DNA from: Methylobacterium crusticola
GTDB lineage: Bacteria > Pseudomonadota > Alphaproteobacteria > Rhizobiales > Beijerinckiaceae
Length of the DNA stretch: 64,000 bases
NCBI RefSeq assembly: GCF_003574465.1
Contig: NZ_QOWC01000015.1
Location: 1-64,000 of the forward strand
Reading direction: 5' to 3'
In this document: positions 24,619 to 34,151 of the stretch, in pieces
How positions within the stretch are numbered: the first letter of the stretch is position 1
How the letters are laid out: the number at the start of each line of letters is the position of its first letter
The notes under the pieces: model-generated
Seen by the model: only the letters and a program-made list of their open reading frames with translations
Databases searched by the model: none
Told to the model about the DNA's origin: nothing
Made by a program: the position numbers and the translations under genes

Positions 24619-26469
24619 TCAGACGGCCCGCTTGGCGGCCTCCGCCACGAACTCCGCGATCGCCTCCACGAAGGGCTGCCCGTAGGCGTCGCGCTTGCGC
24701 TCGCCGACGCCGTGGACGGAGCGGAGCGCCCAGAGGTCCACGGGCTTGGCCCGCGCCATCTCGATCAGGGTGCGGTCGGGGAAGATCATGTAGGCGGCCA
24801 CGCCCTCCTGGCGGGCGAGCGTCGCGCGCAGGCCCCGCAGGTGCTGGAACAGGGCCTCGTCGCCCTCCGACAGCCCGAGGGTGTCGTCCCGCTCGGCCGC
24901 GGCGCCGCGGCGGCGCTCCTTCGGGGGGCGGGGCTCGGGATCGGGGCGCAGCTGCACCGGCTCGCGGCCGAACAGGATCGCCTCCCCCTTCGGCGTCATG
25001 GCGAGGCCGCCGTAGCCGTCGGCGTTCTCCGCCACGGCGCCGGCGGCGAAGAGCTGGCGCAGGATCGAGCGCCAGGCCGCCACGGGCTTGTCCGCCCCGA
25101 CCCCGAAGGTCTTGATCTGGCCGTGGCCGTTGCGGCGGATCTGGTCGCTCTCCTTGCCGTGGACGAGGTCGCAGATGTAGGCGGCCCCGAAGCGCTGGCC
25201 GGTGCGGACGATCGCCGACAGCACCTTCTGGGCCGCCACCGTGCCGTCGACGAGCGAGACGCCGCCCCGGCAGAGGTCGCAGCGGCCGCAGGCGGCGCTC
25301 TCCTCGCCGAAATAGCCGAGCAGCGACTGGCGCCGGCAGCTCGCGCCCTCGCAGAGCGCGATCATCGCCTCGAGCTTGCGGCGCTCGACCCGGCGCCGGT
25401 CGTCGGGCACCTCCTTCTCGTCGATCTGGCGGCGGCGCAGCGCCATGTCGTCGAGGCCGTAGAGCGTCAGGGTGTCGGCCGGCAGACCGTCGCGGCCGGC
25501 GCGGCCGATCTCCTGGTAGTAGCTCTCGATGGTGGAGGGCATGTCGGCGTGGCAGACGAAGCGCACGTCGGGCTTGTTGATGCCCATCCCGAACGCCACG
25601 GTGGCGACCACCACGACGCCGTCCTCCTGCAGGAAGACGTCCTGGTTGCGCATCCGCACGCCCTGGTCGAGGCCGGCATGGTAGGGCAGGGCGTTGAAGC
25701 CGTCGCCCTGCAGCATCTCGGCGAGCTGCTCGGTGCGCTTGCGCGACGAGCAGTAGACGATGCCGCTCTCGGCCTTGCGGGTCCGCAGGAAGCGCGAGAG
25801 CTGGCGCGTCGGCTGGTCCTTCGGCGCGAAGGTCAGGCGGATGTTCGGCCGGTCGAAGGAATGCACGAACAGCGCGGGCGGGCGCCCGCGGGGAAACAGC
25901 CGCTCGGAGATGTCGGCCCGGGTGGCGGCGTCGGCGGTGGCGGTGAGCGCCAGGGTCTGCACGTCGCCGAGCGCCTCGCGGGCGCGGGCGAGGTCGCGGT
26001 ACTCGGGCCGGAAGTCGTGCCCCCATTGCGAGACGCAGTGCGCCTCGTCGACGGCGAGCCGCCGCACGCCCGCGCCCCGCAGGGCCTCGATCAGCCCCTC
26101 CATCAGGAGCCGCTCGGGCGAGACGAACAGCAGGCGCAGGCTGCCGGACCGGATGCCGCGCCAGGTCTCCCGGGCACTCGCCTCGCCGATCGTGGAGTTG
26201 AGCGTGGCGGCCGCGACGCCGAAGCCCTGCATCTGCTGCACCTGGTCGTGCATCAGGGCGATCAGCGGCGAGACCACGACGGTGAGCGACTGCTCCACCA
26301 GGGCGGGGAGCTGGTAGGTCATGGACTTGCCCGAGCCCGTCGGCATCACCGCGAAGACGTCGCGCCCGTCGAGCACCGCGCCGATGACCTCGGCCTGGCC
26401 CGGGCGGAAATCGTCGTAGCCGAAGGTCGTCCGGAGCGCGGCGCGGGCCTCGTCGAGGCGGTCAGTCAT
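24619..26469 (-). CDS. recQ: ATP-dependent DNA helicase RecQ
   Basis: A 616-residue 3'-to-5' superfamily 2 helicase used in recombination repair and stalled-fork processing. Walker A is [14 protein letters not shown] (about 49-62), the DEAH box [18 protein letters not shown] near 146-163, with [17 protein letters not shown] and the motif [12 protein letters not shown] following. A zinc-binding four-cysteine cluster (CEGASCRRQ, then CGRCDLC) and a winged-helix domain come next, and the last 75 residues are an HRDC domain. The start at 26469 is standard. Monocistronic, convergent with the small gene at 24297. Confidence 0.96.
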   Translation of the reverse strand: MTDRLDEARAALRTTFGYDDFRPGQAEVIGAVLDGRDVFAVMPTGSGKSMTYQLPALVEQSLTVVVSPLIALMHDQVQQMQGFGVAAATLNSTIGEASARETWRGIRSGSLRLLFVSPERLLMEGLIEALRGAGVRRLAVDEAHCVSQWGHDFRPEYRDLARAREALGDVQTLALTATADAATRADISERLFPRGRPPALFVHSFDRPNIRLTFAPKDQPTRQLSRFLRTRKAESGIVYCSSRKRTEQLAEMLQGDGFNALPYHAGLDQGVRMRNQDVFLQEDGVVVVATVAFGMGINKPDVRFVCHADMPSTIESYYQEIGRAGRDGLPADTLTLYGLDDMALRRRQIDEKEVPDDRRRVERRKLEAMIALCEGASCRRQSLLGYFGEESAACGRCDLCRGGVSLVDGTVAAQKVLSAIVRTGQRFGAAYICDLVHGKESDQIRRNGHGQIKTFGVGADKPVAAWRSILRQLFAAGAVAENADGYGGLAMTPKGEAILFGREPVQLRPDPEPRPPKERRRGAAAERDDTLGLSEGDEALFQHLRGLRATLARQEGVAAYMIFPDRTLIEMARAKPVDLWALRSVHGVGERKRDAYGQPFVEAIAEFVAEAAKRAV

Positions 26470-26821
26470 CGGGGTCTGCTTCGGCTCTGGCGGGAAGGGG
26501 TGCGGCGGCCCGCGAGTCGGCGGGCGGGAACGGGGACCGGTCGTGTCTACACGCAGGCCCCGATGGGGCTCAACCGTCCCCGCAGGGGCAGTTCGACCCG
26601 CTCGCCCCCCGGGCCCGCCGCGCCGGCGGGGAGGCGCCCCGGTGCGAGCCCGCATCCCCGGCGCCCGGAGCGCGGCCGGGCCGGCGGGTTGCCGGCGCGT
26701 CGCGACATCACATGGTCGAAAGTAGGTGCTTCGACCTAAGTGGAAATACGGCACTGTGTAAGCTTGATAGTAACTCAAACTCCTCCTACACCTCGCCCGT
26801 CGCAATACGCGGGGAAGTTTC
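26470..26821. other. Intergenic region upstream of glycan cluster
   Basis: No gene seen. The first half is GC-rich; from about 26705 composition drops sharply and the strand carries a 23-bp dyad (26714-26736) and AT-rich TGATAGTAACTCAAAC sequence, consistent with a promoter for the gene at 26822. A TCCTCC motif near 26780 is on the wrong strand to serve as its ribosome binding site. Confidence 0.5.
26714..26736. promoter_or_regulatory. Inverted repeat upstream of glycan cluster
   Basis: GGTCGAA (26714-26720) and TTCGACC (26730-26736) are perfect 7-bp arms separated by 9 bp, about 85 bp before the epimerase start, in a local AT-rich segment. A likely operator for control of the exopolysaccharide genes; the regulator is unknown. 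Confidence 0.5.
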
Positions 26822-27817
26822 ATGCGGGTGTTAGTGGCCGGGGGTGCCGGCTTCATCGGTTCGCATCTCGTCGACCGCCTGCTGCGGCGGACCGACCTGG
26901 ATGATCTGACCGTCGTCGACAATTTCTGGACGGGGCGCCGCGCCAATCTGCACCACATCGCCGACCCGCGCGTGCGGATCATCGAGTCGGACGTCGAGCG
27001 GCTCGCCGACCTCGGCCAGTTCGACGAGATCTACCACCTCGCCTCCCCGGCATCGCCGCCCTGGTACATGGCGGAGCCGATCCGGACCATCCGGGCCAAC
27101 GTCCTCGGTGCGCTGCGGCTGCTCGACGCGCTGCGCCCCGGGGGCCTGTTCGGGTTCACCTCGACGTCCGAGGTCTACGGCGATCCCCACGTGACGCCCC
27201 AGCCCGAATCCTACCGCGGCTCCGTGGACTGCACCGGGCCGCGCTCCTCGTACGACGAGAGCAAGCGCTGCGTCGAGGCCATGCTGTTCGAGGCGCGGCG
27301 CGTGAACCGCGTGCGCATCAAGGTCGTTCGCCTCTTCAACGTCTTCGGCCCGCGCACCCGCCCGGACGACGGGCGGGCCGTCTCCAACTTCATCACCCAG
27401 GGCCTCAGGAAGCAGCCGATCACCATCTACGGCGACGGGTTGCAGACGCGGAGCTGGGGCTACGTCGACGACATAGTCGACGGGCTCGCGCGCTTCTTCT
27501 GGTTGCAGCCGAGCGAGTATCCCGGGCCGCTCAACATGGGCAACGACCGCGAGATCTCGGTCATCGACGTCGCGCGCTACGTCCAGCGCAGCTTTCCCGA
27601 CAGCGCGATCGTGCACCTGCCGCCGGCGCCGCAGGATCCGACGAACCGCCGGCCCGACCTGACGCTCGCCTACCGCACGCTTCCGGGTTGGTCCTGCGCC
27701 GTGCCCTACGAGGTCGGGGTCGATCGCGCGATCGCCTGGTTCCGCGCCAACGAGCACTCCTTCATCGCGGATGCGGACGGCTACCTGCCGCCGGCCCCGG
27801 TGCTGGGCAGCGCGTGA
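26822..27817 (+). CDS. NAD-dependent epimerase/dehydratase, UDP-glucuronate decarboxylase-like
   Basis: A 331-residue extended short-chain dehydrogenase acting on nucleotide sugars. The NAD loop [15 protein letters not shown] (residues 7-21), the Ser/Thr catalytic segment [11 protein letters not shown] near 115-125 and the active Tyr-x3-Lys as YDESKR near 145 are present, followed by RLFNVFGPR and the C-terminal [14 protein letters not shown] motif. This combination fits UDP-glucuronate decarboxylase/UDP-xylose synthase more than GalE, but substrate choice is uncertain. First gene of the cluster running to 33621; it would supply an activated sugar for the glycan built by the glycosyltransferases downstream. 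Confidence 0.88.
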   Translation: MRVLVAGGAGFIGSHLVDRLLRRTDLDDLTVVDNFWTGRRANLHHIADPRVRIIESDVERLADLGQFDEIYHLASPASPPWYMAEPIRTIRANVLGALRLLDALRPGGLFGFTSTSEVYGDPHVTPQPESYRGSVDCTGPRSSYDESKRCVEAMLFEARRVNRVRIKVVRLFNVFGPRTRPDDGRAVSNFITQGLRKQPITIYGDGLQTRSWGYVDDIVDGLARFFWLQPSEYPGPLNMGNDREISVIDVARYVQRSFPDSAIVHLPPAPQDPTNRRPDLTLAYRTLPGWSCAVPYEVGVDRAIAWFRANEHSFIADADGYLPPAPVLGSA

Positions 27818-27840
27818 TGGCCCGGTCGCGGCGGCCCGCC

Positions 27841-29622
27841 TCAGATCGCCAGTCTCCCGGTCATCTGCCGGTAGGCGGCGAGCGTGGCCAGGGGACCGCT
27901 CTCCACGACGACGCCGTCCTCGATCACGACGCCCGCCTCGCAGGCCGCGAGCGTGCTCGCGCGGTGGCTCACGACGATGATCGTCATGCGCCGGCCGGTC
28001 GTGCGGATGAGCGTCATGATGCCCGTCTCCGACAGGCCGTCGACCGCGTTCGTCGCCTCGTCGAGGATGAGCAGCTCGGGCTTGCGGGCGAGCGCGCGGG
28101 CGAGCCCGATCCGCTGGCGCTGGCCACCCGAGAGGTTCAGGCCCCGGCCGCTGACCTTCGTGTCGTAGCCGTGCGGCAGCAGCCGGATGAAGTCGTGGGC
28201 GTCGGCGATCCTGGCGACCTCGGCGATCTCCGCCGCGCTGAGATCGGGCGCGCCGTACGCGATGTTCTCGGCGACCGTGCCCTCGATCAGGTCGATGTCC
28301 TGGCCGGCGAGGCCGATCCGGCCCCGCCACGAGGCCAGATCGATCGACGCGAGGGGGTGCCCGTCGACCAGGATGGCCCCGCTCGTCGGATCGAGCAGCC
28401 GGCAGATCAGGTTGACGATCGTTGACTTGCCGGACCCGGAGGCGCCGAGGATCGCCGTCGTCTGGCCGGCCGGGATGGTGAAGCTCGCCTGCGCGAGGGT
28501 GGGGCGCGCAGGCGCGCGGGACTCGTAGCGCAGTTCCACGTTCTCGAAGCGGATCGCCTGCTCGAGCCGCGTGAAGGGCCGGGTGCCCCGCGTCGCCGGC
28601 GCCGTGCGGCCCGCGTCGAGGAGCCACTCGACCTCCCCGACCGGCCCCGCCGACGCGGCCAGCTTGACGCGGGCTCCCTCCAGCATGGCGATATGGGGTT
28701 GCATCCGTTGCAGCAGGACCAGGAAGGTGACGAGGACCGGGACCGAGACGCCGCTCGCGTACAGGCCCGCGCCGAGGAGCAGCACCGCGAACAGCCCGGC
28801 CTGGAGCACCTCGTTCACCGGCCCGGCGCGCGCCGAGCGGGTGTCGATCTGGAGGATGATCCGGCGCACGGCCTCGGAGGCCTCGTCGAACCGCGCCTGC
28901 TCGCGCTGCTCCTGACCGAAGACGCGGATCAGGCGCCCCGCCAGGACGGACAGCAGCATGCGCTCGTGCAGCACCTGGTTGAGGTCCGACATCTGCCGGC
29001 TGAGCGCGTGGAGCGCGGTGAACATCCGCCAGCGCACCAGGCGGATGAGGATCATGCCGCCGGCGACGACGAGCGACAGCCGCCAGTCCACGATCAGGAG
29101 CAGCGTGGCGAAGATCGCGAGCGAGCCGACCGCCGCGACGGCCGAGAACAGGGCCCGGATCGCCTCGGACGCGCGCCACGACTCGGTGGTGATCACGTTC
29201 AGCAGCCGGGCCGAGTCCTCGGCCAGGAGGAACGGGTAGGCGACCGACAGCAGCTGCGCCGAGAGGGCCGACCGGATCCGGTGGCTGGCATGCCCGTCCA
29301 CGGCGGCCGCGAACAGGTTTGTGACGTAGACGACGACGTTCTTGAGAACGATCAGGGAGAAGATGGTAGCCGTGAGCGTCACCAGGCGGGTTTCGGGCGA
29401 GAAGCGGTTGGCGAAGGTCGCCAGCACCTTGAGCGGCCCGCCCAGGGTCATGTCGTCGCCCGCCATGAGTGTCACGAGGAGCGGGATCAGGAGCCCTATC
29501 CCGATCCCCTCCAGCGCGGAGCCGGCCAGGCCCAGCACGGCGACGATCGGCACGGTCCAGGCGTAGCGACGCGCGATGCCGGCGAGCGGGCCATGCAGGT
29601 TGAAGGGGAGCAATGATCTCAT
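27841..29622 (-). CDS. ABC transporter, fused permease/ATPase (MsbA-like exporter)
   Basis: A 593-residue half-transporter. About 320 residues of membrane domain with five to six helices are followed by a nucleotide-binding domain: Walker A GASGSGKSTIVN, Q-loop GLAGQDIDLIEG, signature LSGGQRQRIGLARALA, Walker B LLILDEATNAVD and switch His in VSHRAST. It exports a lipid-linked or polymer substrate, presumably for the surface glycan made by its neighbours. Its ATG at 29622 overlaps the ATG of the divergent glycosyltransferase (29621), so the two starts share bases; longer in-frame starts exist upstream (to 29703) and would overlap that gene more. Convergent with the epimerase gene. Confidence 0.9.
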   Translation of the reverse strand: MRSLLPFNLHGPLAGIARRYAWTVPIVAVLGLAGSALEGIGIGLLIPLLVTLMAGDDMTLGGPLKVLATFANRFSPETRLVTLTATIFSLIVLKNVVVYVTNLFAAAVDGHASHRIRSALSAQLLSVAYPFLLAEDSARLLNVITTESWRASEAIRALFSAVAAVGSLAIFATLLLIVDWRLSLVVAGGMILIRLVRWRMFTALHALSRQMSDLNQVLHERMLLSVLAGRLIRVFGQEQREQARFDEASEAVRRIILQIDTRSARAGPVNEVLQAGLFAVLLLGAGLYASGVSVPVLVTFLVLLQRMQPHIAMLEGARVKLAASAGPVGEVEWLLDAGRTAPATRGTRPFTRLEQAIRFENVELRYESRAPARPTLAQASFTIPAGQTTAILGASGSGKSTIVNLICRLLDPTSGAILVDGHPLASIDLASWRGRIGLAGQDIDLIEGTVAENIAYGAPDLSAAEIAEVARIADAHDFIRLLPHGYDTKVSGRGLNLSGGQRQRIGLARALARKPELLILDEATNAVDGLSETGIMTLIRTTGRRMTIIVVSHRASTLAACEAGVVIEDGVVVESGPLATLAAYRQMTGRLAI

Positions 29623-31252
29623 GGGTGCGCCAGTCGCCACTCCGTCCAGGGACACGCCGATCCGGCCGACGGACGCGGCGTCCGTCACGGTCGTCGTCAC
29701 CACCTATAACCACGCCCACTTCCTGAACGAAGCACTGGCGAGCGTCGCCGCCCAGACGCGGGCGCCGGAGGACGTGGTCGTCGTCGATGACGGCTCGAGC
29801 GACGACCCGACGGCCGTCGTCGCCCGGTGGCCGGGCGTGCGCCTGATCCGCCAGCCGAACCAGGGACTGTCGGCCGCGCGCAACACCGGGCTCGCGGCCG
29901 CGGCGACGACCCACGTCCTGTTCCTGGATGCGGACGACAGGCTGCGGGCGTCCGCCGTCGCCCAGGGCCTCGCCGCGTCCGCCCGCGCGCCGGACGCCGC
30001 CCTCGTGTACGGCGCCCACCAGATGATCGACCGGGACGGCGGGCGGATCGGGGAGGCCGTCTACCGGGCGGCGGGCGGCGATCCCGTCGCGGCGTTGCTG
30101 CACCACAACGTCATCGGGATGCACGCGACGGTGCTCTACCGCCGCGAGATCCTCGCCGCCGCGGGCGGCTTCGATCCCGCGCTGAGGCGATGCGAGGATT
30201 ACGACGTCTACCTGCGCCTCGCCCACCGGCACGGCATCGCCTCGCATCCCGCGGTCGTGGCCGACTACCGGTGGCACGAGAGCAACATGTCGTACGATTT
30301 CGGTGCGATGCGGGACGCCGCCCTCGCGGTCCACGCCCGCTACCGGCCGGGGCCGGAGGCGGACCCGGCCTGGAGGCGGGCCTGGGCCGAGGGGCGCCGC
30401 TTCTGGCGCGGCTACTACGCGGAGCGGGCGCTGCGCTCGGGCGGGCTCTCGCTGCGGGGCCTCACCGCCGCCGCCCGCCTCGGGCCCGCCTGGACCGCGG
30501 GCGAGGTCGCCCGCCGGGCGGCCATCCGCCTCGGCGGCGCGGTCTCCGGCCGCGCGGGCTTCCGCCTGCGGCGCCGGCTCGTCGGCCGAGGCGCCCCCCC
30601 GATCGGCCGGATCGATTTCGGCGATTTCGGCACGCCCTGGCCGGTGAGCCCGGATTTCGGCTGGGACCGGGGGCTGCCGGTGGACCGGCACTACATCGAG
30701 CGCTTCCTCGAGGGGGCCGCCGCCGACATCCGGGGTCGGGTGCTCGAGATCGGCGACGACGCCTACTCGCGCCGGTTCGGCGGCAGCCGCATCGAGCGGC
30801 AGGACATCCTGCACGTCCAGGCGGGCCATCCCGGCGCGACGATCATCGGCGACCTCAGCCTCGCGGGGACGCTGCCGCGCGACGCCTTCGACTGCATCGT
30901 CCTGACCCAGACGCTCCACCTCATCTTCGACATGGGGAGAGCCTTGCGGCAGCTCCACGACGCGCTGAAGCCCGGCGGCGTGCTGCTGCTGACGGTGCCG
31001 GGGATCAGCCCGGTCGACCGCGGCGAGTGGAGCACGACGTGGTTCTGGTCGCTGACGCCCGCCGCGCTCGCGCGCCTGCTCGGGGACGCGTTCGGCCCCG
31101 GCGCGGCCCTCGTCGAGCATCACGGCAACGTCTACGCGGCGACGGCCTTCCTCCAGGGACTCGCCCTCTCCGAGGTCGACCCGCGCAAGCTCGACATCGT
31201 GGACGAAGCCTACCCGATGATCGTCTCCGCGCGGGCGCGGCGGGAGCGCTGA
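29621..31252 (+). CDS. Glycosyltransferase family 2 / methyltransferase fusion
   Basis: A 543-residue two-domain protein. Residues 20-260 are a GT-A glycosyltransferase: VTVVVTTYNHAHFL, VVVVDDGSSDD, the DXD-type FLDADDRL and an acceptor-side CEDYDVYLRLA. A basic linker (about 280-330) leads to a C-terminal methyltransferase-like domain with VLEIGDDAYSRRFGG, DAFDCIVLTQTLHLIFD and a LKPGGVLLLTVPG post-motif. The SAM loop lacks the usual GxGxG, so binding may be altered. A plausible role is adding a sugar and methylating it, or capping chain growth. Start at 29621 has AAGGGGAG ten bases upstream. The next gene begins one base after its stop. Confidence 0.85.
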   Translation: MGAPVATPSRDTPIRPTDAASVTVVVTTYNHAHFLNEALASVAAQTRAPEDVVVVDDGSSDDPTAVVARWPGVRLIRQPNQGLSAARNTGLAAAATTHVLFLDADDRLRASAVAQGLAASARAPDAALVYGAHQMIDRDGGRIGEAVYRAAGGDPVAALLHHNVIGMHATVLYRREILAAAGGFDPALRRCEDYDVYLRLAHRHGIASHPAVVADYRWHESNMSYDFGAMRDAALAVHARYRPGPEADPAWRRAWAEGRRFWRGYYAERALRSGGLSLRGLTAAARLGPAWTAGEVARRAAIRLGGAVSGRAGFRLRRRLVGRGAPPIGRIDFGDFGTPWPVSPDFGWDRGLPVDRHYIERFLEGAAADIRGRVLEIGDDAYSRRFGGSRIERQDILHVQAGHPGATIIGDLSLAGTLPRDAFDCIVLTQTLHLIFDMGRALRQLHDALKPGGVLLLTVPGISPVDRGEWSTTWFWSLTPAALARLLGDAFGPGAALVEHHGNVYAATAFLQGLALSEVDPRKLDIVDEAYPMIVSARARRER

Positions 31253-31253
31253 G

Positions 31254-32264
31254 ATGGGGCGGCTCGGCTCACTCAAGCGACGTCTGCGCCGGTTCTGGCC
31301 GGGGCGGGCGGGCCCGCGGCCGGTGATCCTCATGTATCACCGCGTCGCCGACCTCCCCTACGATCCCTGGCAGCTCGCCGTCACGCCGGCGCATTTCGAG
31401 GCCCAGCTCGAGGAGATCCGGCGCACGCGCACGCCGCTGGACCTCGCGACCTTCGTGGCCCGGCTCGCCGCCGGCACGCTGCCGCGCGACGCGGTGGCGC
31501 TCAGCTTCGACGACGGCTACGTCGACAACCTGCGCGCCGCCGAGCCGCGGCTCGCCGCGGCCGGCATCCCGGCGACCCTGTTCCTCACGACCTCGGCCGT
31601 CGGCAGGCCGGAGCCGTTCTGGTGGGACGAGCTCGCCCACCTGATCCTGGACCGGACGGACGGAGCCGACCTCGACCTGACGGTCGCGGCGGAGCCCTGT
31701 CGCCTGCGCTTCGCAGAGCCCGAGCCGCCCGATCGCGACCGGCGCGGCTGGCGCGCGTGGGAGGCGGCGCGCACGCGGCGCGAGGCCGGCTACCAGGCGC
31801 TCTGGCGGCTGATCCGCGACGCGCCGCCCTCCGAGCGCGAGCGAGCCATGACGGTGCTGCGCACGGCCCTCGGCGGGGCCGGCCCCGCGCGGGCCGACGA
31901 GCGGGCGATGACGGCCGAGGAGGTGCGCGGGATGGCGCGGCGCGGCACCTTCGCGATCGGCGGCCACACGGTCAGCCACCCGGCCTTGCCGACGCTCGCT
32001 CCCGCCGCGCAGCGCCGGGAGATCGCGGACGGCAAGCTTGCCGCGGAGGCGCTGGCCGGGCGGCCGGTCGAGGGCTTCGCCTACCCGTACGGCGCGATGG
32101 ACGAGAGCGCCCGGCGCGCGGTCGCCGAATCCGGCTTCGCGTGGGCCTGCTCGACCGTCGGCACGGCGGTGAGCGGCCGGCGGTTCGAGCGCTACGCCCT
32201 GCCGCGGATCGCGGCGCCCGACGGCGACGGCGGCGCGCTGGCGCGCGCCCTCGCCGCCGGCTGA
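31254..32264 (+). CDS. Polysaccharide deacetylase family protein
   Basis: A 336-residue NodB-fold (carbohydrate esterase 4) protein. ILMYHRVAD opens the domain at about residue 24, motif 1 is LSFDDGYVDN with the two metal and catalytic Asp (near 82-91), and motif 2 is GGHTVSHPAL with the zinc-binding His-x3-His near 239-248; YPYGAMDE follows. No signal peptide is seen, so it may act on cytosolic lipid-linked intermediates. A charged insert of about 90 residues separates motifs 1 and 2. Start lies one base after the stop of the glycosyltransferase-methyltransferase gene, indicating an operon and shared pathway. Confidence 0.88.
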   Translation: MGRLGSLKRRLRRFWPGRAGPRPVILMYHRVADLPYDPWQLAVTPAHFEAQLEEIRRTRTPLDLATFVARLAAGTLPRDAVALSFDDGYVDNLRAAEPRLAAAGIPATLFLTTSAVGRPEPFWWDELAHLILDRTDGADLDLTVAAEPCRLRFAEPEPPDRDRRGWRAWEAARTRREAGYQALWRLIRDAPPSERERAMTVLRTALGGAGPARADERAMTAEEVRGMARRGTFAIGGHTVSHPALPTLAPAAQRREIADGKLAAEALAGRPVEGFAYPYGAMDESARRAVAESGFAWACSTVGTAVSGRRFERYALPRIAAPDGDGGALARALAAG

Positions 32265-32432
32265 GGGGCTCGCGCGGCGCGGGAGGGAGCGTGATCCCCC
32301 CCGCGTCCCGTCGCGGCCGGGCAACAGAGTGCCGAAGCTTGGACAATCGCTCCGGCTTGGTGTTATCTGCCCTCGGCGTGCCGAACGGAACAGAGCTGTG
32401 AAAACCGATGCCCGGTCTCCTGTCTATCCTGC

Positions 32433-32454
32433 GGACATAGTTTGATAGATGTCC
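32433..32454 (+). promoter_or_regulatory. Inverted repeat enclosing the start codon of the second GT2 gene
   Basis: GGACAT (32433-32438) and ATGTCC (32449-32454) are perfect 6-bp arms with a 10-nt loop; the right arm contains the ATG start of the glycosyltransferase at 32449. No ribosome binding site is visible in the loop. In RNA the hairpin could hide the start codon; in DNA it could be an operator. Confidence 0.4.
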
Positions 32455-33621
32455 TATAGTAATCTGCCTTCAGGCTTGTTTCCGTTTGTTTCCATAGTAG
32501 TGCCGGCCTATAACGCGGAACGATTCATTGCGCGCACGCTGGATTCTGCTCTCGCTCAGGATTACGCCTCGACGGAGATCATCGTGGTGGACGACGGCTC
32601 GACCGACCGGACGGCCGAGATCGTCGAGAGCTACAGGGCGGCCGACGCGCGCATCCGGCTGATCTCCACCGAGAACCAAGGCGTGGCGGCGGCGCGCAAC
32701 ACCGGCATCGCCGCGAGCCGAGGCAGCCTCGTCGCGTTCCTGGACGCGGACGACCTCTGGGCGCGCAACAAGCTCCGGTTGCAGGTCGGCGCGCTCCAGG
32801 ACAACCCGGCGGCCGCTGCCGCCTACGTCTGGAGCATCGCCATCGACGAGGACGACGGCGTGATCGCGCCGCTGCCGAACTGGCAGTTCGACGGGTTCTC
32901 GTTGTGCCGGCATCTCCTGACATGGCCGGTCGGAAACGGCAGCGCGCTGCTGGTCAGAAAGGAGGCGGCGCTCGCCGTGCGCGGATACGATTCCGAGTAC
33001 CGGCGGGTGAAGTGCGGAGGTGCGGAGGATCTGGACTTCGAATTGCGCCTCGCGGAGCTGTTCCAGATGGTCTGCGTGCCGCAGGTCCTGGTGGGGTACC
33101 GGAACTACCCGGGCAACATGTCGAGCGATCGGGAGCGCATGGCGCGCGCCGGCATCATGGTGATCGAGAGGGCCCTGGGGCGGAACCCGAACATACCGGC
33201 GCGCTACGCGAACTGGATCCGGGCGAAGGTCTTTCGCTACGCGGCCGAGAGCCTCCGCGACGAGCGCGCGCTGCGATCCGCCTACCACTACCTCGTGATG
33301 GTCTGGCTGGACGGTCGCCTGGGACTGGAACTGGCGGCCGGCTTCGGACGCAAGATCATCGGTCGCCTGAAGCGCCTGACGGCCGGGCGTGAGGCGCGCC
33401 TGACGGTCGCGCGTGCCCGCGACGGGATCGTCCCCGTTCCGTTCTCCGCCTGGATCGACGCCAATCGGGAGCGCGCCACCCGGCTGGAGCCCGACCGGCG
33501 CGTCGCGATGCTCGAGACCTGCGACCGCCGGCTCGGAGGGCGCCGCGATCCCCTCGCGCACGCGTCCCGGGAGCCCGGGCGCGAAGTGAGTGCGAGCCGG
33601 GGCGGCCACGCCGCTCCCTAG
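32449..33621 (+). CDS. Glycosyltransferase family 2
   Basis: A 390-residue inverting GT-A glycosyltransferase. VSIVVPAYNAERFIARTLDSALAQ, IIVVDDGSTDRT and FLDADDLWARNKL mark the nucleotide-sugar site in the first 105 residues, and GGAEDLDFELRLAELF near 190-205 is the acceptor-side ED motif. The last 80 residues are Arg-rich and probably disordered. The ATG at 32449 lies in an inverted repeat and has no clear ribosome binding site; codon use near the start is noticeably less GC-rich than the rest of the gene. Separated by 184 bp of lower-GC DNA from the deacetylase, so it probably has its own promoter but belongs to the same glycan cluster. Confidence 0.88.
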   Translation: MSYSNLPSGLFPFVSIVVPAYNAERFIARTLDSALAQDYASTEIIVVDDGSTDRTAEIVESYRAADARIRLISTENQGVAAARNTGIAASRGSLVAFLDADDLWARNKLRLQVGALQDNPAAAAAYVWSIAIDEDDGVIAPLPNWQFDGFSLCRHLLTWPVGNGSALLVRKEAALAVRGYDSEYRRVKCGGAEDLDFELRLAELFQMVCVPQVLVGYRNYPGNMSSDRERMARAGIMVIERALGRNPNIPARYANWIRAKVFRYAAESLRDERALRSAYHYLVMVWLDGRLGLELAAGFGRKIIGRLKRLTAGREARLTVARARDGIVPVPFSAWIDANRERATRLEPDRRVAMLETCDRRLGGRRDPLAHASREPGREVSASRGGHAAP

Positions 33622-33757
33622 CGGCGCGCGGCCCGTCCCGCCGCCGCCGATGACGGCCGCGGCTCGACCTGCGGCCGCCGCGGCGCCGCCCGCCTCCCCG
33701 GCCGCAGCGGGAGCGCTCCCCGCCGCAGCGGATTCCGGCCCGGCGCGCGGGTGCGGG

Positions 33758-34042
33758 TCACGACATCGACGAGGCGGACTTCGCCTCCAGGGTGCTGCGG
33801 GCCTGCTCCATCGCGTCCTCGATCAACTCGTGGCGGTGCTCGGCCTCGCCCGAGAGGCCCACGGCCTCGCAGCGGCTCGTCAGGTTCGCCCGCAGGTCGT
33901 CCAGGGCCGCGACCTGCGCCTCGAGGCCGGGCAGCGTGGAAATGTAGGCGATGATCGTGCCGGCCGTCGTCCCGGCCTGTTCGACGTCGCCGCTCTGCAC
34001 GAACTCGAAGAGGAGGCGGAGGCATTCTGCTCGGTCTGTCAT
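33758..34042 (-). CDS. Small hypothetical protein
   Basis: A 94-residue acidic protein starting MTDRAECLRLLFEFVQSGDVEQAG. It appears all-helical, with heptad-like Leu/Ala spacing in the middle and one cysteine pair candidate (Cys7 and the ANLTSRCEAVG cysteine). No signal peptide or membrane helix. I do not recognise a family. It is convergent with the glycosyltransferase gene and followed on its own strand by very GC-rich non-coding DNA. Start at 34042 chosen over 34057 because it removes a non-conserved looking MRHSG leader. Confidence 0.55.
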   Translation of the reverse strand: MTDRAECLRLLFEFVQSGDVEQAGTTAGTIIAYISTLPGLEAQVAALDDLRANLTSRCEAVGLSGEAEHRHELIEDAMEQARSTLEAKSASSMS

Positions 34043-34151
34043 GCCCGAGTGTCGCACGAGTCCGTGCCCGTTGCACGCGGGCCGCGCCGTGCACCTCTCC
34101 GTGACCGCCAGGATCCTCCTCCGGCGGGCGCCGCGCCGCGCCGTGGAGCCG

